Program-made: the position numbers and the translations under genes
Assembly: GCA_013360875.1 (NCBI GenBank)
Contig: JABWAU010000059.1
Coordinates: forward strand, 1-38,984
From: Anaerolineales bacterium
GTDB lineage: Bacteria > Chloroflexota > Anaerolineae > Anaerolineales > Villigracilaceae
Direction of reading: 5' to 3'
Length of the DNA stretch: 38,984 nucleotides
Part shown: piece by piece, positions 31,578 to 38,650 of the stretch
Position numbering within the stretch: position 1 is the first letter of the stretch
Layout: each line of letters starts with the position of its first letter
The notes under the pieces: generated by a model
Told to the model about the DNA's origin: nothing
Databases searched by the model: none
Seen by the model: only the letters and a program-made list of their open reading frames with translations

Positions 31578-31626
31578 GTTGGTCTCGATACGGGCTGGGA
31601 AGAACACCCAGCCCTACTCGACCAAC
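31578..31626 (+). repeat. Dispersed palindromic repeat, copy 5
   Basis: GTTGGTCTCGATACGGGCTG, then GGAAGAACACCCAGCCCTA and CTCGACCAAC. GGGCTGGG pairs with CCCAGCCC. This is the closest match to copy 1 in the glmS leader. Confidence 0.8.
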
Positions 31627-31645
31627 GGTGCGTTTTTGAAACGGA

Positions 31646-32134
31646 TTACCGCGCCGCCTTGAGCGCATTGTACGACATGATTGTGCCGACCAGCAGGATC
31701 ACGGCATCCAGATAGATCAATCCCAGATGACCGATCGTGCCGATGCCGTAGGGGAAGTGCAGGGGCAGAGCGATCGCGACGCCGATCACGGGGGTAAGGA
31801 AGGCGGTCCACAGCGCCCAGCGCTGACCACTGCGGATGCCGAACCAGGCGAGCGCGATGACCGCCACGCCCAGCGCGATGATGAAAGCCGAGACGGCGAC
31901 CTGCAAGTGGCTGATGTACTCGTACAGGTCAAGGCTGAACGCTTTGATCTGCTCGGGCGTCCCGCCGACGTGCGCGGGCGTGAGACCCAGTTCGATGAAT
32001 CCCGTGAAGTTGCGGATCAAGAACATGATGCCGTAGCCCACGAGGCCCACTCCCGCCAGCGCGACCAGATTCGCGCCCGTATTGACGGAGGCGGCGGTCC
32101 TCATTTGAGGTGAAACTTGAGATTGAGTAGCCAT
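31646..32134 (-). CDS. Four-helix integral membrane protein of unknown function
   Basis: A 162-residue protein with a short Ser/Gln-rich N-terminus (MATQSQVSPQMRTAASVNTG) and four hydrophobic segments: ANLVALAGVGLVGYGIMFLI, HLQVAVSAFIIALGVAVIALAWFG, WALWTAFLTPVIGVAIALPL and GLIYLDAVILLVGTIMSYN. A soluble loop with two Pro lies between helices 1 and 2. No domain recognised. ATG 32134 has AAGGAG 8 nt upstream; a longer frame to 32188 has no such site. It is divergent from the higBA module. Confidence 0.75.
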   Translation of the reverse strand: MATQSQVSPQMRTAASVNTGANLVALAGVGLVGYGIMFLIRNFTGFIELGLTPAHVGGTPEQIKAFSLDLYEYISHLQVAVSAFIIALGVAVIALAWFGIRSGQRWALWTAFLTPVIGVAIALPLHFPYGIGTIGHLGLIYLDAVILLVGTIMSYNALKAAR

Positions 32135-32258
32135 AAGATTTTTCTCCTTTCTTTGGCTCTTGATTTGCTCATAGCATACCCGCGTCACCTCCCAAAAATC
32201 TTTGCTGGGGCTTACTCGAACCTTCTCCGTTGGATGCTTAAGTTGTCGAATATAGCGC

Positions 32259-32287
32259 TTGACATTTAGTGCGCCACACTATATAAT
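32259..32287 (+). promoter_or_regulatory. Consensus sigma70 promoter of higBA
   Basis: TTGACA (32259-32264), a 17-nt spacer, then TATAAT (32282-32287): a perfect consensus promoter. The GTG of higB begins 6 nt further on at 32294, so the start point of transcription should be at or next to the start codon. Confidence 0.85.
32267..32281. promoter_or_regulatory. Candidate HigA operator between -35 and -10
   Basis: TAGTG-CGCCA-CACTA is a perfect 5-bp inverted repeat with a 5-nt centre. It fills the promoter spacer exactly, so a bound dimer would exclude RNA polymerase. HigA antitoxins normally autorepress (family knowledge); the assignment to HigA is inference. Confidence 0.55.
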
Positions 32288-32293
32288 CACCCT

Positions 32294-32575
32294 GTGATCA
32301 AAACCTTCAAGGACGCCGAAACAGAGAAAATCTATCGCCGTGAGCGATCACGGAAGTTGCCGTCCGATATTCAGCAAATAGCGTTGCGAAAATTACGCAT
32401 GCTCAACAATGCCATCAACCTCAATGACTTACGCGTGCCGCCCGCGAATCGACTGGAAAAATTGAGCGGCGACCGCGCAGGACAGCATAGTATCCGAATC
32501 AATGATCAGTGGAGAATCTGTTTCGAATGGCGCGGCAGTGACGCGTTCGACGTCGAGATCACGGATTATCACTAG
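32294..32575 (+). CDS. higB: HigB-type mRNA interferase toxin
   Basis: A 93-residue RelE-superfamily toxin (HigB, plasmid maintenance killer type) that cleaves mRNA at the ribosome. The block LRVPPANRLEKLSGDRAGQHSIRINDQWRICF and the terminal DVEITDYH are the family signature. The first codon is GTG: ATC AAA ACC TTC AAG follow, giving MIKTFK as usual. The absence of any Shine-Dalgarno and the promoter spacing imply leaderless translation. The antitoxin gene follows 12 nt downstream, the toxin-first order normal for higBA. Confidence 0.93.
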   Translation: MIKTFKDAETEKIYRRERSRKLPSDIQQIALRKLRMLNNAINLNDLRVPPANRLEKLSGDRAGQHSIRINDQWRICFEWRGSDAFDVEITDYH

Positions 32576-32587
32576 AAGGAGTAAGAA

Positions 32588-32890
32588 ATGACCGATAAAC
32601 TCTCCCCCGTCCATCCTGGTGAAGTGTTGCTGGAGGAATTCATCAAGCCGATGAACCTGAGCCAGAACCGCCTCGCCATTGACATCGGTGTGGATGCGCG
32701 CCGCATCAATGAGATCGTGCTTGGCAAGCGCGCCATCACCGCTGATACTGCCCTGCGGCTGGCACGCTTCTTTGGCAATTCCCCCCAATTCTGGATGGGA
32801 CTGCAAGCTCAATACGACCTGGATGTTGCCGAAGACCAACTCGGCTCACGGCTCGACCGCGAGGTCCGCCCGCTGGCAACGGCTGGATAA
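32588..32890 (+). CDS. higA: HigA-type antitoxin (helix-turn-helix)
   Basis: A 100-residue antitoxin with an XRE-type HTH: VHPGEVLLEEFIKPMNLSQN, LAIDIGVDARRINEIVLGKR and a C-terminal helix pair with ALRLARFFGNSPQFWMGLQ. It neutralises HigB and should repress the operon. GAAGGAG lies 7 nt before ATG, so it is translated well, in contrast to the leaderless toxin. A hairpin terminator follows directly. Confidence 0.95.
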   Translation: MTDKLSPVHPGEVLLEEFIKPMNLSQNRLAIDIGVDARRINEIVLGKRAITADTALRLARFFGNSPQFWMGLQAQYDLDVAEDQLGSRLDREVRPLATAG

Positions 32891-32892
32891 AG

Positions 32893-32928
32893 AAGAACTC
32901 CGAGACCTTCAAAAATCTCGGAGTTCTT
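32893..32928 (+). terminator. Terminator of higBA
   Basis: AAGAACTCCGAGA (32893-32905) pairs perfectly with TCTCGGAGTTCTT (32916-32928), followed by TATTC. Confidence 0.8.
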
Positions 32929-32967
32929 TATTCGTGCTTCGTGCTTGGTATCCAGATACTCCAAATA

Positions 32968-33177
32968 TCACCGCCACAGGCTTTCGATCTCATTCGGCAG
33001 ATCCAGTGGATCGAGTTCCCGCCTGATCTCCTCAATATCCAGCGCGCGGACATCCTCCGCCCTGCCGTGCATCAGCGTTTGACGCAACAACCCACGTCCG
33101 CGCAACGGTTACGATGGGCAGCGGCGCGGGTGAGACACCTTCGGCAGGTCTTTCACGCTCTTCCCATACCCAATGCC
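32968..33177 (-). pseudogene. Eroded minus-strand coding remnant
   Basis: The minus-strand frame reads GIGYGKSVKDLPKVSHPRRC, an in-frame TAA (33111-33109), then LRGRGLLRQTLMHGRAEDV and ALDIEEIRRELDPLDLPNEI up to a TGA at 32968. The second half looks like real protein with charged amphipathic helices, but it is interrupted by a stop and starts after another stop. I do not recognise the family. An ATG at 33072 would allow a 34-residue product; there is no ribosome site. It marks decay at the left edge of the defence operon. Confidence 0.35.
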
Positions 33178-33197
33178 CTACTCATGTCCATCCGACT

Positions 33198-33605
33198 TCA
33201 TTGATTGAATCTTCTTATCAATTTCGCCGCCACTTTTTCTGGATATTTCATCTCATGCTCCCACACGCGGACCACCCTCCACCCCGCCTCCCGCAACTCT
33301 TTGTTCACAAATTTATCCCTGTCCTTGTTCGCCTGTAATTTCCTTGCCCAAAACTCCTGATTGTTCCTCGGCATGTTCGAATGTTTGGGACAGCCATGCC
33401 AGAAGCAGCCATCCACAAACAACGCAATCTTTTGTTTTGGAAATATGAAATCAGGCTTACCCAAGACAGCCTGATTTCTTCGCCAGCCTGAAATATGGTG
33501 TTTTTGTAAAATTTGAATCATCGCCAGTTCCGTATCCTTGTTTCCCCGACCCCTGATACGGGACATAACCTCGGAGCGTTTTTCTTGCGTGAAAACGTCT
33601 GGCAT
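33198..33605 (-). CDS. vsr: Very short patch repair (Vsr) endonuclease
   Basis: A 135-residue Vsr-type nuclease that nicks at T:G mismatches produced by deamination of 5-methylcytosine. Motifs: TQEKRSEVMSRIRGRGNKDT at the N-terminus, GKPDFIFPKQKIALFVDGCFWHGCPKH (with the catalytic Asp in KPDF and the Cys/His zinc site), and the end GWRVVRVWEHE. The length is normal. The start at 33605 is chosen by family homology; the longer frame to 33692 overlaps the preceding small gene. It is the last gene of the defence operon, 8 nt after the 76-residue protein, and protects against mutations caused by the neighbouring methyltransferase, or acts as the nuclease of the system. Confidence 0.93.
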   Translation of the reverse strand: MPDVFTQEKRSEVMSRIRGRGNKDTELAMIQILQKHHISGWRRNQAVLGKPDFIFPKQKIALFVDGCFWHGCPKHSNMPRNNQEFWARKLQANKDRDKFVNKELREAGWRVVRVWEHEMKYPEKVAAKLIRRFNQ

Positions 33606-33613
33606 TCTATCGC

Positions 33614-33844
33614 TTACGATTTCCAGATTCTTCGATTGTATGAAATTCTGGCAATTCGTTTTCTGTTTTGCAAGACTTGACCGCCTGCCCAACTGCCCGA
33701 ACCCAAGTTGAACCCATCAATATATTCGCGGCATTTGCGAGAGGCTTCTTTCAATGATTGAACAGTTATGTATCGGGTGGGCACAGGAGCAAGCCATTCG
33801 CCATGATCTGGATTCGGGACAGAAGCAAGTTTTACTCGAAGCAT
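33614..33844 (-). CDS. 76-residue protein between dcm and vsr, function unknown
   Basis: MLRVKLASVPNPDHGEWLAP starts the protein; the middle SRKCREYIDGFNLGSGSWAG has a helix and a Gly/Trp turn, and the end is GQVLQNRKRIARISYNRRIW. I recall similar short proteins annotated only as hypothetical, often near mobile or defence genes, with the pattern NLGxGxWxGG..ARISYNGRxW, but cannot name a function. AAGGAG lies 6 nt before the ATG. It is 9 nt after the methyltransferase stop and 8 nt before vsr, so it is an integral operon member. Confidence 0.8.
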   Translation of the reverse strand: MLRVKLASVPNPDHGEWLAPVPTRYITVQSLKEASRKCREYIDGFNLGSGSWAGGQVLQNRKRIARISYNRRIWKS

Positions 33845-33853
33845 GACAACTCC

Positions 33854-35389
33854 TTATTTTGAGCTTTCAAAAACATTGTAAACTATTTCAGCAATTTTAT
33901 TTGCCAACAAGGGCGGTACTGCATTTCCAACTTGATGGTATTGTTGAGTTCGATTTCCTTCAAAGAAATAATTATCTGGAAAGGTCTGCAATCGAGCCGC
34001 CTCCCTCACTGTCAGGGAGCGACATTGTGACGGGTCATAATGAATGTAATAGTGACCGTCTTTGCTTATATGGGAGACCACAGTTGTGGCTGGTTTACCC
34101 CGAATTTGCACTCTGAAGCGGTCATTAAATTTTGATCCATTCACAGCCTCTTGAACATTTCGATGGTTTGGGAGCAATTCTTCCGGAAATTCATCCAAGG
34201 TTGGTGAACGCCCATTTTTGCGGGCAAACACGGCTGCGAAGAAATATCTGTGCAAATCTTCACGCATATGCATTCGGGTCTCGTGATTGCATATCCCATT
34301 TAAAGCACAGTCTGAATACCATTCCCGGTATACGTTGGGAGTAAAGTCTGAGGTCAAAAAGGAATTTCCCCTCGTCAAACTTGCCCCCACTTTTCTGGTT
34401 GCACTAATTATCGCCTGTCGAAGTGATTGATCCAACTGTGTGATCCATTTTGCCTCTGCAATTGACTTGACTGCATCACGCCATCTCTCAGCCGAGTCAG
34501 CTTCTTTCGAAAGTCCACTTCGCACTCTGGGTAAATCACCTATCACATCGTCAATGGATACCTGTTTCGTTGTTTTCTCCAATATGCCCGGATCTAATTT
34601 ATATATGTCTGACCTGACCCCCAAAATAATAATACGGTGCCTCGCTTGTGGAATGCCATAATCTTCAGAGCGGACAATAAAATCTTCAGGACTGGTTGAG
34701 GTGGAGTTTCCTTTGCGTTTCCTTGAAATCGTGAATAATTTGTAAGATAATCCTCTTCCAAATTTGTTGTCAGCAACACCTGATGGGTTCTGCAAGTCCC
34801 TCAAGATCAGTTCAAAGATTTTTTGCTGTTTCAATGTTGCAGAGAGCAATCCCTTGACATTTTCCATTACAAAGACAGGAGGTTGATGATCTGCCAGTAT
34901 TTGAAGATATTCCTTGTAGAGAAAATGACGTGGATCTGTTTCATATTTTCGCTTGTCCTCACCGATTATTCTTGAGCGGCCAGCCAACGAATATGCCTGA
35001 CAAGGGGGACCGCCGATCAAAAGCCAATAAATTGCCCCATTTAGAGCTTCTTTTATACGAGACCGCACAACATCTCGATCTGCCCTCCCTAATTCAGCTT
35101 GCCATGCTTCTCTTTTGGCATTGGCAACCTCCATTGGATACATTTTGAAAAGCTCTTCCCGATTGATATTTCCCTTGAGATATTCATAATAACCGGGTGG
35201 AACCTCTCTTTCAGTGAATTGACGATAGAAAGCTCTCAGCTCCAAAGTTTGATGTTCTATATACTCTTTTTCGATTGACAGCTTTATTTTAAAGATTGGC
35301 TCTCCATCTTTCGACTTGAAAGATGAAAAACCCTCTCCCAAGCCTCCGGGACCAGCGAAAATGTCGATTACGGGAATTGGGGTATGCAT
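33854..35389 (-). CDS. dcm: C5 cytosine-specific DNA methyltransferase
   Basis: A 511-residue Dcm-type enzyme that methylates cytosine at C5 within a specific but here unknown site. Motif I: VIDIFAGPGGLGEGF (residues 8-21). Motif IV: LLIGGPPCQAYS with catalytic Cys130. Motif VI: VFVMENVKG. Motif VIII: YGIPQARHRIIILG. Motif IX-X: SLTVREAARLQTFPDN and YHQVGNAVPPLLA. It is larger than the common 330-400 residues because of an insertion before motif IV (residues 45-115) and a long target-recognition domain. A promoter with a TTGCAA/TATAAT pair lies directly upstream, so it can be expressed apart from the ATPase genes. No Shine-Dalgarno is seen at its ATG. Confidence 0.95.
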   Translation of the reverse strand: MHTPIPVIDIFAGPGGLGEGFSSFKSKDGEPIFKIKLSIEKEYIEHQTLELRAFYRQFTEREVPPGYYEYLKGNINREELFKMYPMEVANAKREAWQAELGRADRDVVRSRIKEALNGAIYWLLIGGPPCQAYSLAGRSRIIGEDKRKYETDPRHFLYKEYLQILADHQPPVFVMENVKGLLSATLKQQKIFELILRDLQNPSGVADNKFGRGLSYKLFTISRKRKGNSTSTSPEDFIVRSEDYGIPQARHRIIILGVRSDIYKLDPGILEKTTKQVSIDDVIGDLPRVRSGLSKEADSAERWRDAVKSIAEAKWITQLDQSLRQAIISATRKVGASLTRGNSFLTSDFTPNVYREWYSDCALNGICNHETRMHMREDLHRYFFAAVFARKNGRSPTLDEFPEELLPNHRNVQEAVNGSKFNDRFRVQIRGKPATTVVSHISKDGHYYIHYDPSQCRSLTVREAARLQTFPDNYFFEGNRTQQYHQVGNAVPPLLANKIAEIVYNVFESSK

Positions 35390-35396
35390 AATCGGC

Positions 35397-35414
35397 TTTT
35401 GTTGAGGAACAAAG
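35397..35414. promoter_or_regulatory. Inverted repeat at the dcm transcription start
   Basis: TTTGTT-GAGG-AACAAA lies just downstream of the predicted -10 box, across the expected start point. It could be an operator or short leader hairpin controlling dcm. Confidence 0.4.
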
Positions 35415-35418
35415 ACTA

Positions 35419-35447
35419 ATTATAGGCTTATGTGCTGTTTTTTGCAA
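35419..35447 (-). promoter_or_regulatory. Internal promoter for dcm-76aa-vsr
   Basis: On the minus strand TTGCAA (35447-35442), a 17-nt spacer, then TATAAT (35424-35419). It partly overlaps the end of the upstream 242-residue gene (stop at 35428), so the methyltransferase and vsr can be transcribed without the ATPase part. Confidence 0.6.
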
Positions 35448-36156
35448 ATTTTTCAAACTCCTTTGGAAGTAGTCCCAAAATTTCTTCCGTGGATGCAGCA
35501 TAAAGATCCCAAGTTAAATCAAATTGTCGAAGAATAGAAACAAGTCGTCTTGGTGCAATGGGGCTTTCTTTGTCTCCGGCTCCCGGTTTTGTTGTTTTGG
35601 TTTGAGAATCGTAATACAGCCTTGTTGCAAGCTCAACGACAGCCTTATTGCTGATGAGTTCTTGGTATGCTGCTATTTGAGCCTCCACTTCTCCAATAAC
35701 ATGAGGTGGTTTGCACAACAAGGCCATTGCTCTTTCTGGATTCTCAAGATGAGCGCGATAAATCAGATAAGGTCCCAACAACAAGTGACGATAGTATCTT
35801 CGCCAATTTTGGGACTCCGGAATATAGGCTGCACGCTCCCTAACCTTGCGCTGACCTGTTTTGCTGACAGGGCATAAAACATCAAAATAAAAAACTGTCA
35901 ATCCCGCCCACAAAAGGGTATCACGCTCCGGGTCATCAATACCTGAACTTGAGATTAATGAGTTCATGTACTTGCCCACGTCCCAGCGGCTATTGAATCT
36001 GTACGGAACAACTTCGATTTCATCATCTGTCGTCGTAAAATAGGCAGGGAAAGACAATAAATCTTTTGGAACTTTAGCGCTTGGGTTGAATTTCAGTTCA
36101 TCAAGAAACGCACTGAATCTATCCATGCCAAGCTGTGTAAGCCTGCCCAATTTCAT
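35428..36156 (-). CDS. 242-residue defence-operon protein, unknown function
   Basis: Soluble, mostly helical protein: MKLGRLTQLGMDRFSAFLDE at the start, FPAYFTTTDDEIEVVPYRFN, DTLLWAGLTVFYFDVLCPVS, RRYYRHLLLGPYLIYRAHLE and a C-terminal RRLVSILRQFDLTWDLYAAS. No catalytic motif that I can identify; a Trp/Tyr-rich helical centre suggests a scaffold or nucleic-acid binder. Its ATG overlaps the TGA of the gene before it (ATGA at 36156-36153), so the two are translationally coupled. Not recognised as a named family. Confidence 0.8.
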   Translation of the reverse strand: MKLGRLTQLGMDRFSAFLDELKFNPSAKVPKDLLSFPAYFTTTDDEIEVVPYRFNSRWDVGKYMNSLISSSGIDDPERDTLLWAGLTVFYFDVLCPVSKTGQRKVRERAAYIPESQNWRRYYRHLLLGPYLIYRAHLENPERAMALLCKPPHVIGEVEAQIAAYQELISNKAVVELATRLYYDSQTKTTKPGAGDKESPIAPRRLVSILRQFDLTWDLYAASTEEILGLLPKEFEKFAKNST

Positions 36157-36914
36157 AATTCATCCCTCCAAAATTCCTTGAATTGCATTCCGAGTTTTTG
36201 TTTTTTGGCAAACATGCCCACAGTGTCTTGTATCCAATCTAGACATTTTTCCACATCATCAACATTAGCTATTTCATCCGTGCCGGGTAGCAGTTTTACA
36301 AATCTTATCCATCTGCAATGCCAATCCTCCATATCATTGTCATCAGCCATTTTGTCAATGACAAGAATTTTCGTCAGGATCTCTCTAAATACAGCTGGCA
36401 ATGCAAGAGAGAGAAAGGCCGGAGACCTGCCAATGAGTTTATAGCTGCCCATTTCACTATTTATAAGCAGTACAGGCGTTCCCTCAGAAAAATCAACCCT
36501 GTATATTTCATCGCCAAGTTCTTGTGATGGCATGACCTCAAGGAGGGGAGCGTTAGAGTAATTCTCCTCTTCTGGTGCAATAAGTGGAATTGCATCCGCC
36601 TCTGCGAGCAGTTTGTGAATCTTGCCCGGGGCAGTGACTTTCACACGAAACTTTATTCCTGTCGGCGTGTTGAACAACTTCAGATATCGGTCTTTCGGCG
36701 GTGTGATTTTTCCAACACGCCCAAAATCGAACCTCATCCAATTGGTCAAACGATAAGCCTCCAAAAACAAAAGACTCTCCGGAGGCAATTTGTAATTAAT
36801 CAATCTTGACAAATCAGCATCGAACCATTTTTCGCCATTGTTTTCAGTCAACTTGATGACAATATCTTCCCGCTTAATTTTGACTCGATCTGTATAATTC
36901 AACTTTCTAATCAT
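36153..36914 (-). CDS. 253-residue defence-operon protein, unknown function
   Basis: A mixed alpha/beta protein: MIRKLNYTDRVKIKREDIVI, KWFDADLSRLINYKLPPESL, LEAYRLTNWMRFDFGRVGKI, then PGKIHKLLAEADAIPLIAPE and a helical C-terminus with WHCRWIRFVKLLPG. I see no nuclease or ATPase motif with confidence. I start at 36914 rather than 37028 because MIRKL lies just inside the end of the ATPase gene (8-nt overlap with its stop at 36907), which is the usual coupled arrangement; the longer frame would overlap the ATPase by 120 nt. Its function is likely tied to the ATPase. Confidence 0.8.
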   Translation of the reverse strand: MIRKLNYTDRVKIKREDIVIKLTENNGEKWFDADLSRLINYKLPPESLLFLEAYRLTNWMRFDFGRVGKITPPKDRYLKLFNTPTGIKFRVKVTAPGKIHKLLAEADAIPLIAPEEENYSNAPLLEVMPSQELGDEIYRVDFSEGTPVLLINSEMGSYKLIGRSPAFLSLALPAVFREILTKILVIDKMADDNDMEDWHCRWIRFVKLLPGTDEIANVDDVEKCLDWIQDTVGMFAKKQKLGMQFKEFWRDEL

Positions 36915-38625
36915 TTTCAACCTCTTCAACCTTGACAAACAAATCACGTCTCTCATCAAATCCCTTGACGACAAGCTGAAAATCAGGCTCCGTGACTTGA
37001 AGAAACAACTGATTGTTTTCCGCCCCAAGAACGGTGATTCCTTTCAGCGAGTCCTTATAGCGGATTGGTGGATTGTCGAATCTGAAATCCGATGGATGGT
37101 ACTTTGACAAAGGATTTCCCTTGCGCAAATCATAGGCTGCCAGAACTCTTAATTGTATTGGTGGGGCAATCCTGGATGCGCTAGGTATAATTTTGAAGCC
37201 GCCCTGTATTTTGGTTATTTGAAATGGCTTCGCTTGGGTCTTGATTTTCAATGACTTTGCACTACTTTCTTTGGAATCTTCAGATTGAGGCATTTCAAAG
37301 GAGTTTTTTGACTGATCATCCATTGCTTCCAAAGGCAAGGAGAAAATGTCGGCAAAAAGATACGGGTCTTTCTGCTTTTCTTGTGCCCCCAACGCATTAA
37401 CGATATTTGATACGATCCGCGTCACAAATTCAATATAGTTTTTTCCATTTGGGTATTTGTTCTTGAAGTTTGAGGAATCTTTCTGCCATTGCGTATGAGC
37501 AGGGTTTTCCGAGTCACCCAAGAGAGTTGCCAATGGTTTGTCTTCAACAATTACAAGCGAACGTATACCGGGAGCGCGTGGCGCACCACGGACGTCGGAA
37601 ATTATTATCCCTTCCCGAATGAATATGGGACGTCCAGTCTTATGGCCATCCTGTCGTAAATACACGTTGAAATACGACATTGTTGATTTTCCCTCCCTTT
37701 TAGGCACTTTGATGCCAACATGAAAGGCCATGCTCTTACCAGCATCTAGGTTGCTTCTCATTTTTTCAATCATCTCGTGAGGCATCAAATCGTCGGACCA
37801 AGCAGGAACATCAAGCGTACAAGGTTTAAGTACATACTCTTTTCCTGCGGAATGATGTATTATCCAATCGGCAAAATCAACAAGTGAAATTAGATCATCT
37901 TTTTCCTTTACATCCAGAAGTGTGATTTCGTGGAGCAGGCTATTCGCGTCTATTCGAGATTTATGGTTTCCCTCCTCAATGTAAACAATCAACTCTCCTT
38001 TCAGTATCGGGTAAAAATAATCTGAGATAACTGCCCGTTTAAGGTGTTGCGCTGTTATTTCCGCATCGACATAGGGTACAACCACTGAAAGTCCGGGTTC
38101 CTTATCCCTTGAAAGATGAAAATCTGCACGGAAATGGTCCAGCGTTACCTTGTTCGTTATAGGTAGCACCAAATCGCTATCTTGGCTTGATTCGCCAAAG
38201 TATCCATCGGGCGCGTAGTTACTCCCGTTTATCTTGTGAGATTTTAAAATGACGTGACCCATCATCAGTTGCTTACCATCGTCGGACCGCACTGTCATTC
38301 CAAAAAAAGTGCTAATCCGACTCGAACGTGGAAATACATGTTTGCCAATTCCCCAACGGCCTCTATCAGTCTCTCCTTTGCCTGAACGGCCTTCAGCCCG
38401 AAAGAAATAGAAAAATGAATTCTTGTTTCCTGGTTCGTCAAACGGTTGAAGGATGTCGCCTTGCAACCCGGTGGTGCCGAAATCCTCAAATACAAGATAT
38501 TGACATGGAGCATTTTTGGATGGCGCTTCATGCAAACCATTTCCTTTTGAGGACAGGTGATCCCAAATACCATCAAACCACGGAGAAACTTGGCTGCCGT
38601 CAAGCGCATAATCTCCGCTTGCCAA
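36907..38625 (-). CDS. GHKL (MutL/MORC/Hsp90-like) ATPase, N-terminus missing
   Basis: At least 572 residues of a GHKL-type ATPase. YLVFEDFGTTGLQGD is the G1 (DxGxG) box and GRWGIGKHVFPRSS the G2 (GxxGxG) box. The N-box with its catalytic Glu and Mg-binding Asn (xxxNxxDA) should lie about 40-70 residues before G1, but the frame begins only at ASRTSANELASGDYALDGSQ (an in-frame TGA is at 38658-38656) and has no proper start; the nearest usable start is TTG 38625. So the first 60 or so residues are lost at the right junction. The C-terminal half (about 400-572) is a beta-rich domain. MutL-like GHKL ATPases with Dcm and Vsr genes form restriction-modification-like neighbourhoods (established). 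Confidence 0.8.
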   Translation of the reverse strand: MASGDYALDGSQVSPWFDGIWDHLSSKGNGLHEAPSKNAPCQYLVFEDFGTTGLQGDILQPFDEPGNKNSFFYFFRAEGRSGKGETDRGRWGIGKHVFPRSSRISTFFGMTVRSDDGKQLMMGHVILKSHKINGSNYAPDGYFGESSQDSDLVLPITNKVTLDHFRADFHLSRDKEPGLSVVVPYVDAEITAQHLKRAVISDYFYPILKGELIVYIEEGNHKSRIDANSLLHEITLLDVKEKDDLISLVDFADWIIHHSAGKEYVLKPCTLDVPAWSDDLMPHEMIEKMRSNLDAGKSMAFHVGIKVPKREGKSTMSYFNVYLRQDGHKTGRPIFIREGIIISDVRGAPRAPGIRSLVIVEDKPLATLLGDSENPAHTQWQKDSSNFKNKYPNGKNYIEFVTRIVSNIVNALGAQEKQKDPYLFADIFSLPLEAMDDQSKNSFEMPQSEDSKESSAKSLKIKTQAKPFQITKIQGGFKIIPSASRIAPPIQLRVLAAYDLRKGNPLSKYHPSDFRFDNPPIRYKDSLKGITVLGAENNQLFLQVTEPDFQLVVKGFDERRDLFVKVEEVEND

Positions 38626-38650
38626 TTCATTCGCCGAGGTACGTGATGCC
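38625..38650. other. Probable chimeric junction (right)
   Basis: Homology of the minus-strand ATPase ends at about 38630, while a plus-strand open frame of different codon use takes over from about 38,640 to the window end. As on the left, no mobile-element ends are visible. Confidence 0.55.

Noticed and set aside
33605-33692. Upstream extension of Vsr by 29 residues
   Set aside because: It overlaps the 76-residue gene, lacks a ribosome site and does not resemble the Vsr N-terminus.
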